The position numbers were made by a program, and so were the translations under genes. A DNA stretch of 8,072 bases, from NCBI GenBank assembly GCA_964292325.1, contig CAXYVG010000135.1, forward strand, positions 1 to 8,072, in the 5' to 3' direction. The notes under the pieces were generated by a model. The model did not search any database, was not told where the DNA came from, and saw only the letters and a list, made by a program, of their open reading frames with translations. Below, piece by piece: positions 1-4,705 of this stretch. Position 1 is the stretch's first letter; every line of letters begins with the position of its first letter. The DNA comes from CTSoil-075 sp964292325. GTDB taxonomy: Bacteria; Bacillota; Negativicutes; DSM-13327.

Positions 1-121
1 TCAGTTTACCACTTTCCACATCAATTTCAATATCACTAATTCCACCTAATATTTTGCCATCGTCAACATTTATCACGTTCTTAAGCTTAAGGTCTGATAT
101 GCAAATGGTAACGCTTTTCAT
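1..121 (-). CDS. PRC-barrel protein, YlmC/YmxH family, N-terminal fragment
   Basis: This is the first 40 codons of a gene that runs off the left edge. The product starts MKSVTICISDLKLKNVINVD and continues with DGKILGGISDIEIDVESGKL. That matches the opening of the small YlmC/YmxH PRC-barrel proteins of Firmicutes: a 'sDL..KeVINv.DGk.LG.IsDieiD...G' pattern forming the first strands of the beta-barrel. Family members are usually about 80-100 residues, so roughly half is visible. They are linked to sporulation in Bacillus and Clostridia, but their biochemical role is not known. The ATG at 121 is supported by GGGAG at 130-134 (minus strand) with an 8-base spacer. It is separated from cobO by about 480 bases and is probably transcribed separately. 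The assignment rests on sequence pattern over 40 residues only. Confidence 0.68.
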   Translation of the reverse strand, partial: MKSVTICISDLKLKNVINVDDGKILGGISDIEIDVESGKL

Positions 122-350
122 TTTATCCACTCCCACTATATTGTATAATGGAGACGATAAAAGTTTCGAAATTTATCTTTTTTTTGTATCCCAATCACAT
201 ATTATTCCTTGGCTATCGAGTTTCATATTAATATATACACGGTAATAAATATATAGATATCGGAACTATAAAAACTCTGCACGCATGTATCCGAATAAAA
301 ATTGAACGTTCAGTTATAAATAAACTTATCAGAAACTTGTAAATTTGTAT
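122..350. other. gene-free AT-rich stretch upstream of the left-edge gene
   Basis: No credible coding frame is seen on either strand. The DNA is very AT-rich with short AT palindromes (for example around 226-237) and an 8-base palindrome GAACGTTC near 304-311. On the minus strand a TATACAAT-like -10 element lies about 20 bases upstream of the left-edge start codon (near 139-147), but no good -35 box is paired with it. This stretch probably holds the promoter of the left-edge gene. I cannot place it with confidence. Confidence 0.4.
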
Positions 351-353
351 TTT

Positions 354-450
354 CCCCCGTTGCTCCGTCTTTCAACGAAGTGGGCGACTAAAGTCGCAGG
401 TCTCGTTCATCTGCCTAAGCCTATAGCCTATTCAGCGTAGAGGGGAGCAT
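354..450. other. folded intergenic segment, unidentified (candidate structured RNA or repeat)
   Basis: Several complementary arms are visible. GCGAC (384-388) and GTCGC (393-397) form a tight hairpin with a TAAA loop. TGCTCC (361-366) pairs with GGAGCA (444-449), closing the whole segment. CAGGT (397-401) can pair with ATCTG (409-413), with one G-U. A competing arm, CGTTG (358-362) with CAACG (373-377), shares bases with the closing stem, so two folds exclude each other. The sequence is clearly less AT-rich than the flanks. On the minus strand it also shows three close AGGC copies (414-431). No conserved core of a riboswitch family I know (cobalamin, c-di-GMP, T-box, SAM) is recognisable. It may be an RNA or a dispersed repeat, and the strand is uncertain. 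Confidence 0.4.
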
Positions 451-451
451 G

Positions 452-501
452 ATTTTTAGTTTTGTGTAATGAGGTTTCGGGAATGGAATAAAACTAGAAA
501 T
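452..501. repeat. 14-bp stem with 22-base loop
   Basis: Bases 452-465 pair with 488-501, the core being TTTTTAGTTTT (453-463) against AAAACTAGAAA (490-500), with two G-U pairs in one orientation. The loop is 466-487. No T-run follows on the minus strand, so it is not a standard terminator for cobO. It sits directly between the folded segment at 354-450 and the long stem at 517-577, which suggests the three belong to one element. Confidence 0.5.
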
Positions 502-516
502 GATGCGATAACTTCG

Positions 517-577
517 GCAGGAATACGATTGACAATAATTGATATACGGATTCGATTATTGGCAATGGTATTCCTGC
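517..577. repeat. long imperfect inverted repeat (25-position stem, 11-base loop)
   Basis: The arms are perfectly aligned about one centre. GCAGGAATAC (517-526) pairs with GTATTCCTGC (568-577). ATTG (528-531) pairs with CAAT (563-566). CAATAATTG (533-541) pairs with CGATTATTG (553-561), with one G-U pair. Only positions 527/567 and 532/562 are mismatched, and the loop is 542-552. It begins 25 bases after the cobO stop codon. Read on the minus strand it has no following T-run. Read on the plus strand it is followed by TTTT (578-581), a weak terminator tail. It could be a repetitive palindromic or MITE-like element, an mRNA 3'-end stabiliser, or a Rho-independent terminator of an unknown plus-strand RNA. 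Confidence 0.7.
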
Positions 578-602
578 TTTTGGGTGATAGATAAACAGAG
601 AG

Positions 603-1137
603 CTAAAATTCCACACCTCTCTGAGCCTTTATGCCTTTTTTATATGGATGTTTTATCTCTTTCATCTCTGTCACTAAGTCAGCCTTATCAATAATTGCAG
701 AATGAACATCTCTTCCAGTAAGCACTAAATGCAACAAAGAGGGTTTCAGTTCTAATAATTCTAACACTACATCAATCGATACTAAACCAAATTTTATTGC
801 ATAATTAATTTCATCTAAGATAATCATATCCCAATTGCTCAGACAGAATTTCCTTTTTCGCTACACACAAAGCTTTTTCTGCTGCCATTCGATGATCTTC
901 TTTTACATCATCTGTACAATTTTTCACAAACCCTTCACCCATCTGGTGTATGACGAAATTAGATCCGAGTCGCTTTATCGCCTCTAGTTCACCATATTTC
1001 CAATTGCCTTTTATAAACTGTATCACCAATACTTTAAGCCCCTGCCCCCATGCTCGCAAACCCATACCTAAAGCCGCAGTCGTCTTACCTTTACCATTTC
1101 CTGTATTTACAATAATTAAACCTTGCGTTTCTTTCAT
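603..1137 (-). pseudogene. cobO: cob(I)yrinic acid a,c-diamide adenosyltransferase, interrupted by a single-base frameshift
   Basis: CobO (BtuR/CobA type) transfers the adenosyl group of ATP to the cobalt of corrinoids in the cytoplasm, giving the cofactor used by methylmalonyl-CoA mutase. The first frame (1137 to about 835) encodes a P-loop GNGKGKTT at residues 13-20, then RAWGQGLKVLVIQFIKG and W-x-x-GE. It would end early at a TGA at 811-813. The second frame (about 832 to 603) continues with WDMIILDEINYA, LTGR, ADLVTEM, IKHP and the terminal KAQRGVEF. Removing one T of the pair at 833-834 joins ...LSEQ directly to WDMIILDE and gives about 177 residues, normal for the family, with no other damage. 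The start is the ATG at 1137, because AAGGAG sits 8 bases upstream. An ATG at 1158 has no such site. It is last in the exbB-exbD-tonB-DUF2325 cluster, 31 bases after DUF2325. The break could be a sequencing error, a recent mutation or, less likely, recoding. Confidence 0.88.
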
Positions 1138-1145
1138 GACTGCAT

Positions 1146-1151
1146 CTCCTT
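1146..1151 (-). promoter_or_regulatory. ribosome binding site of cobO
   Basis: AAGGAG on the minus strand, 8 bases before the ATG at 1137. It decides the start against the in-frame ATG at 1158, which lies upstream of it and lacks any purine-rich site. Confidence 0.8.
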
Positions 1152-1168
1152 GTATCATTTTCTTATTA

Positions 1169-1468
1169 TCATGATCCTATTTCTCTTAAATTCAATCCAT
1201 TTAATTTATCTCGAAGCGAACTCCATGAACGATTCGCAAAAATAAGGGGTAATCCTTGCGTTTTTGCCATCATCTTAATATTTTTAGCTGTAGTATGATT
1301 AATATAATCAATAAAAACAACAATTAATGCTGTCGATATAGGAAATTTAAACTTTTTTCGTTCACTCACTTTTCTGCCTGTTACATGCTCTATCGAATGA
1401 ATCCCCATTCCCTGTAAATTTTTCTCAATACTCCCCAAGTGGTCTGCACCAATCAACATCACCGACAT
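1169..1468 (-). CDS. DUF2325 domain-containing protein
   Basis: A 99-residue protein made of a single DUF2325 domain. It opens MSVMLIGADHLG (the 'vGgDHLG' hallmark), then T-GRKVSERK (30-38), a hydrophobic strand ending in DYINH (54-58) and RSWSSL (80-85). All are typical landmarks of the family. The fold resembles a small Rossmann-like domain. No enzymatic activity is established for the family, and I do not assign one. The frame extends to 1486, but the ATG at 1468 is chosen because AGGAGGT lies 6 bases upstream and conserved sequence begins there. It lies 46 bases after tonB and 31 bases before cobO, all on one strand, so it is probably cotranscribed with both. No membrane segment or signal peptide is seen. 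The family assignment is fairly sure. The function is unknown. Confidence 0.82.
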   Translation of the reverse strand: MSVMLIGADHLGSIEKNLQGMGIHSIEHVTGRKVSERKKFKFPISTALIVVFIDYINHTTAKNIKMMAKTQGLPLIFANRSWSSLRDKLNGLNLREIGS

Positions 1469-1474
1469 ACAAAT

Positions 1475-1481
1475 ACCTCCT
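1475..1481 (-). promoter_or_regulatory. ribosome binding site of the DUF2325 gene
   Basis: A perfect AGGAGGT on the minus strand, 6 bases before the ATG at 1468. It rules out the in-frame upstream start at 1486. Confidence 0.85.
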
Positions 1482-1514
1482 GTCATGATTTAAAATGAAT
1501 TCTTAAAACAGCGA

Positions 1515-2300
1515 TCACCCATTTAATCGAAATACCACCGGCATTGTGGTATAACATACTACAGGTTGGCTAGATCCCCGGTCTCTTGCTGGGATAAATC
1601 GCCATTTTCTCACGGCATCCATCGCTGCTTCATCTAATAGATCACTGCCACTAGAGCGGTAAAGACTGACATCCCCTGGTCGACCACTCTCTAAGATTTG
1701 AATTTTGAGTACCACCGTTCCTTCTCGTCCGGCTTTTCTTGCCTGCTCTGGATAAGTAGGTTCTACCCGTGATAAAATACCTGGCGAACTAACACCACTA
1801 CTTTTTCTTGATGTACCCGTACCTGAATTGCCTCCTGTACCATGACTCTTGCCTGTCCCGACCACTCCAGTTCCCGCTGCCTCACCTGCTTGTCCACCCT
1901 CTTGTTTTCCATCAGAAACGTCTGTGCGCTCTGAATTACCTCTAGTTTCTGCTGATAACATAGACATACTACCAGCAGAAACTTGAACAGATGGCGCAGA
2001 CTCTCTAGCTGGTGCTGAAGATGGAGCTGAAGGTGAATTTGAAGGTGTAGAAATAGGCATCGCTGCGTTCACTGACTGTCCAGTATGTATGCTAGTAGCA
2101 CCAGCATTACCAGTAGTATCATGACTCATCATTTGACTCATAGCTTCTGGTTCACTCGTCAGTTCTAATTCTACATATTGCTCCGCAACCTCATTTACAG
2201 CAAATGCTTGCGTAGCCATCCATCCCATCCCAATCAAACCAACACCATGTAAACAGAATGAAATGATCATCGCTTTACGCCAACATATCCCTCTCACCAT
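1515..2300 (-). CDS. tonB: TonB family energy transducer
   Basis: A 261-residue protein that should be anchored in the inner membrane and span the periplasm, carrying ExbB/ExbD energy to outer-membrane receptors. Residues 11-34 form the single membrane segment. It contains S14-x3-H18, the SxxxH motif of TonB anchors needed for coupling to ExbB/ExbD. Residues 60-172 are a low-complexity linker rich in Ser, Gly, Thr and Ala, without the usual Glu-Pro/Lys-Pro repeats. Residues 172-260 are the TonB C-terminal domain: PTYPEQARKAGREGTVVLKI, then G-R-P-G, SSGSDLLDEAA, and W233 in RKWRFIPA. The ATG at 2300 is chosen, 4 bases after the exbD stop, with AAGGAAGG some 12 bases upstream inside exbD. A TTG at 2330 overlapping exbD is an alternative and would add ten charged residues. 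The receptor it serves is not in the window. Confidence 0.9.
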   Translation of the reverse strand: MVRGICWRKAMIISFCLHGVGLIGMGWMATQAFAVNEVAEQYVELELTSEPEAMSQMMSHDTTGNAGATSIHTGQSVNAAMPISTPSNSPSAPSSAPARESAPSVQVSAGSMSMLSAETRGNSERTDVSDGKQEGGQAGEAAGTGVVGTGKSHGTGGNSGTGTSRKSSGVSSPGILSRVEPTYPEQARKAGREGTVVLKIQILESGRPGDVSLYRSSGSDLLDEAAMDAVRKWRFIPARDRGSSQPVVCYTTMPVVFRLNG

Positions 2301-2304
2301 ATGA

Positions 2305-2715
2305 CTAGTTCGCCTTCCTTTCAGTCGCAATGGCTACACGATGTGCACCGGCTAATTTTAATTCATCGAGTACTGCTACTACCTTTCCATAATCGACTTG
2401 CTTATCAGAACGTAATACAAAAAGTGACTCATGTTGTTGCTGTAGTTCCATCTGCACTCTCTTCTTTAAAAATTCCATAGGGACCTCTTCTTGTTCAAAT
2501 AAAATATGTCCATCCTGGGTAATCGCAATCGAAATATTACGGGACACATCGTTCTGCGCCGAGGTAGATTGTGGTAGACTGACTGAAATAGTTCGCTGTT
2601 CAACCATATATAAAGTACTCATCATGAAGAATATTAATAAAAAAAAGATAATATCAATCATCGGAATAATCATGAGCCTTGGCTGACGTTCCATATGTAA
2701 ATTACGCAATTTCAT
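2305..2715 (-). CDS. exbD: ExbD/TolR family proton-channel protein
   Basis: A 136-residue inner-membrane protein, close to the usual ExbD length. A short basic cytoplasmic tail is followed by one membrane helix at about 15-36 containing PMID-IIFFLLIFFM. D21 is the conserved proton-handling aspartate of the family (Asp25 in E. coli ExbD). The periplasmic part follows, with VSLPQ at 45-49 and the C-terminal LRSDKQVDYGKVVAVLDELKLAGAHRVAI-type pattern (Y, vv.vl...k.aG...v) that defines the ExbD/TolR fold. Its ATG lies inside the last codons of exbB (14-base overlap), indicating translational coupling. With ExbB and TonB immediately adjacent, ExbD is preferred over TolR, because no TolA or TolB gene is seen. 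Confidence 0.93.
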   Translation of the reverse strand: MKLRNLHMERQPRLMIIPMIDIIFFLLIFFMMSTLYMVEQRTISVSLPQSTSAQNDVSRNISIAITQDGHILFEQEEVPMEFLKKRVQMELQQQHESLFVLRSDKQVDYGKVVAVLDELKLAGAHRVAIATERKAN

Positions 2716-3337
2716 GCTTTTTTTCCCGCCTTATTTGCTCTATTAAAATTGTACAGATTCGTTCAACTTGAGTAATACGCTCCTCTAAACGATGATTAAA
2801 ATAGCTATAAACAAGCATAGAAAGAATGGCTACACACAATCCTGATGCAGTAGCAATCAGCGCTTCACCTACCCCACCTGTAATAGCCAGCGGTTGACCA
2901 TTTTTGATATTCATCACACTGAAGGAGTTAATCATACCAACAACCGTTCCCAGAAGTCCCAATAATGGAGCAACTGTAACAATCGAGTCTAAATGATTAA
3001 GGTTTTTTTTGAGACCAGCTACCACGTACGATGCTTCTCCTTCCAGCACACTCTCAATACGATAAACATCACGCTGAAAACACTGTATGCCTTTGATCGC
3101 AACTGTTGCTACACTCCCATTTGCCTGCTGACAGATTGCTACGGCATCCTCCCATTTACAATGTTCTAAAGCCGGTATAAGCTTTTCAATAAAATCATCC
3201 ATATGACTATTCGTTTTTTTATAGTAATAAAAGCGTTCGATACCAATTGTTACCACTATGAATGAACAACATAAAATCAAATACATCACCGGTCCACCTT
3301 TATGAAATACCGAAAAACACTGTATAAAAAAATCCAT
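2702..3337 (-). CDS. exbB: MotA/TolQ/ExbB family proton-channel protein
   Basis: A 211-residue polytopic inner-membrane protein that forms the channel pentamer around the ExbD helices. Three membrane segments are visible: about 16-34 followed by the conserved ER (34-35), about 118-140, and about 158-180. The second holds APLLGLLGTVVGM (123-135) and the third GGVGEALIATASGL (154-167). Both are signature stretches of the family, and T131 and T163 correspond in position to the polar channel threonines. A cytoplasmic loop at about 40-110 and a basic coiled tail complete it. GGAGGA lies 6 bases before the ATG at 3337. It is the first gene of its cluster, beginning 60 bases after the T-run of the meaB-side terminator, so its promoter should lie in that gap. 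Confidence 0.93.
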   Translation of the reverse strand: MDFFIQCFSVFHKGGPVMYLILCCSFIVVTIGIERFYYYKKTNSHMDDFIEKLIPALEHCKWEDAVAICQQANGSVATVAIKGIQCFQRDVYRIESVLEGEASYVVAGLKKNLNHLDSIVTVAPLLGLLGTVVGMINSFSVMNIKNGQPLAITGGVGEALIATASGLCVAILSMLVYSYFNHRLEERITQVERICTILIEQIRREKKHEIA

Positions 3338-3397
3338 TATTATTCCTCCAATATATATTAAATATTTTACACAACTTAATCATCTAATACCTTGTAT
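3338..3397 (-). promoter_or_regulatory. leader of the exbB-exbD-tonB cluster (probable promoter region)
   Basis: This is the only space between the upstream terminator and exbB. It is AT-rich and has TAAAAT-like and TATATT-like -10 candidates, one at about 3364-3369, but no convincing -35 partner. No cobalamin riboswitch fits in 60 bases, and I see no clear Fur box. The promoter role is inferred from position. Confidence 0.35.
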
Positions 3398-3448
3398 AAA
3401 AAAGGGATTCCTCCTATCATCAAACTATCAATTTGACGATAGGAGGAA
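3398..3448 (-). terminator. Rho-independent terminator of the mutA-mutB-meaB transcript
   Basis: GATAGGAGGAA (3438-3448, plus-strand letters) pairs perfectly with TTCCTCCTATC (3408-3418). After one mismatch the stem continues for five pairs (T3420-A3436 and CAAA 3421-3424 with TTTG 3432-3435) around a 7-base loop. On the minus strand the stem is followed after four bases by six T residues (3403-3398). It is oriented to stop transcription from meaB before exbB, separating the mutase operon from the exb cluster, although read-through is possible. Confidence 0.85.
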
Positions 3449-3455
3449 GTGTTGT

Positions 3456-3545
3456 TTAACCCTGACTCACCACACGTACTCTCTCGACACCAAAACTTTC
3501 TTTGATAAGAGGTATAAATTTACTTTCAATGATGGATCGATACAT
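3456..3545 (-). CDS. possible 29-residue open frame after meaB, unidentified
   Basis: An ATG at 3545 opens a 29-codon frame (MYRSIIESKFIPLIKESFGV, then ERVRVVSQG) ending in TAA just before the terminator stem. It is in the same frame as meaB and begins four codons after the meaB TAG. It could be a small protein, or the degraded end of a gene once placed here. An AAAGGA purine run abuts the ATG too closely for an efficient ribosome site, which argues against strong translation. I do not recognise the peptide. It does not resemble methylmalonyl-CoA epimerase. Confidence 0.25.
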   Translation of the reverse strand: MYRSIIESKFIPLIKESFGVERVRVVSQG

Positions 3546-3557
3546 TTCCTTTACTGC

Positions 3558-4703
3558 CTATGAGCAAACCTCAAAAGTTTCAATTAATTCTTTAACTGCC
3601 AATGTTGCAGAAAGTTGCCCATTGACAACCTCTTGTTCAATACCAGACATTTTTTTCATCACCTCGGGATGATTAAAGAATTTCGCCTGTAAATATTCTT
3701 GTACCATGGCACGTACCCAACTCAGCATCTGTGTGCGACGCCTTCGCTCAAATACACCGGATGACATTGTTATTTCACGAAATTTTTCAACCACCTGCCA
3801 AATCTCTGGTACACCAGCCCCAGTCACCGCAGAACAAGTATGACTCTTTGTCATCCATCCTTCTGTTGCAGGACGTAGATAATGAAGAATGCGGTCATAA
3901 TCGACCTTGGCCATTAATGCTCGTTGTTTATTATCTCCATCTGCTTTGTTAACAACAATCGCATCCGCCAGCTCAATGACCCCTTTCTTCATCCCCTGCA
4001 GTTCATCCCCTGCACCAGTAATCATCAGTAACATAAAGAAATCAACCATTGATCGTACAGTGACTTCACTTTGCCCTACACCAACTGTTTCAATTAAGAG
4101 CACGTCATAACCCGCAGCTTCACACAATAACATGGTCTCCCGGCTTTTGCGGGTTACCCCGCCAAGTGTACCGCTAGAAGGAGATGGTCTGATGAAAGCT
4201 CCTTTGCGTCGTGATAACTCTTCCATACGAGTCTTATCTCCCAAAATACTCCCTTTTGTCACAGTACTACTAGGATCAACAGCCAATACCGCTACTTTAT
4301 GCCCTTGATCACACAACTGGCACCCCAACATTTCAATAAAAGTACTCTTGCCAGCTCCTGGAACACCCGTAATTCCTACACGAATGGATTTTCCTCCATG
4401 AGGTAAAAGTTGTTTAATCATTTCCTGAGCCAGTATCATATGAGTTGGTAAATTACTTTCAATCAAAGTAATGGCCTTAGATAAAATCACCCGATCACCA
4501 CGTAATACTCCCTGCACATATTCATCTACAGTCAGTTTACGGCGTACAGATGGAGAGCGCATAGTTTGCTGTAGCGCTCCGTTGTCAGGCATACCATCAT
4601 GCACACTGGCAATTCCTCCCATAACCCGGGTAGCAAAAGCATCTCCAGCATCAGAGGGAATCCACTCTGGTTTACGGTCATTCTTTCTATTTTGAGTGTC
4701 CAT
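3558..4703 (-). CDS. meaB: methylmalonyl-CoA mutase-associated GTPase MeaB
   Basis: MeaB (ArgK family, G3E GTPases) protects methylmalonyl-CoA mutase from inactivation and gates loading of adenosylcobalamin using GTP. The 381-residue product has the Walker A loop GVPGAGKS at 113-120, AVDPSS at 141-146, GDKTRM at 155-160, the switch region ETVGVGQSE at 205-213, and the guanine-specificity motif NKAD at 252-255. The C-terminal helices (about 320-378) form the family's dimerisation arm. About 50 residues precede the usual family start (LTVDEYVQGVLRGD begins at 57), making it longer than the roughly 330-residue proteobacterial proteins. The ATG at 4703 lies 2 bases after the mutB stop. A TTG at 4709, overlapping that stop, is an alternative adding two residues. 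Direct linkage to mutB supports the role firmly. Confidence 0.95.
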   Translation of the reverse strand: MDTQNRKNDRKPEWIPSDAGDAFATRVMGGIASVHDGMPDNGALQQTMRSPSVRRKLTVDEYVQGVLRGDRVILSKAITLIESNLPTHMILAQEMIKQLLPHGGKSIRVGITGVPGAGKSTFIEMLGCQLCDQGHKVAVLAVDPSSTVTKGSILGDKTRMEELSRRKGAFIRPSPSSGTLGGVTRKSRETMLLCEAAGYDVLLIETVGVGQSEVTVRSMVDFFMLLMITGAGDELQGMKKGVIELADAIVVNKADGDNKQRALMAKVDYDRILHYLRPATEGWMTKSHTCSAVTGAGVPEIWQVVEKFREITMSSGVFERRRRTQMLSWVRAMVQEYLQAKFFNHPEVMKKMSGIEQEVVNGQLSATLAVKELIETFEVCS

Positions 4704-4705
4704 AC

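Noticed and set aside
54..245. Plus-strand 63-codon open frame at the left edge.
   Set aside because: It overlaps the start of the minus-strand PRC-barrel gene, has no ribosome site and gives a low-complexity hydrophobic product.
354..450. Cobalamin riboswitch, suggested by the B12-related genes.
   Set aside because: No B12-box core such as GCCACTG is present, and the segment lies downstream of cobO and not upstream of the cluster.
529..557. A perfect TTGACA (529-534) on the plus strand that could be a -35 promoter box.
   Set aside because: At 17 bases spacing the -10 position reads TCGATT, a poor match, and the TTGACA lies inside one arm of the long palindrome with no gene downstream on the plus strand.
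835..870. Programmed -1 frameshift at the AAA-AAG run in cobO.
   Set aside because: A -1 shift leads into the wrong frame. The downstream half requires +1, and no stop or stimulatory structure is evident at the junction.
811..1158. Reading the two parts of cobO as two separate genes.
   Set aside because: Each half matches only one part of a single adenosyltransferase and the halves join exactly after removal of one base. The ATG at 827 is an internal methionine before the conserved ILDEIN.
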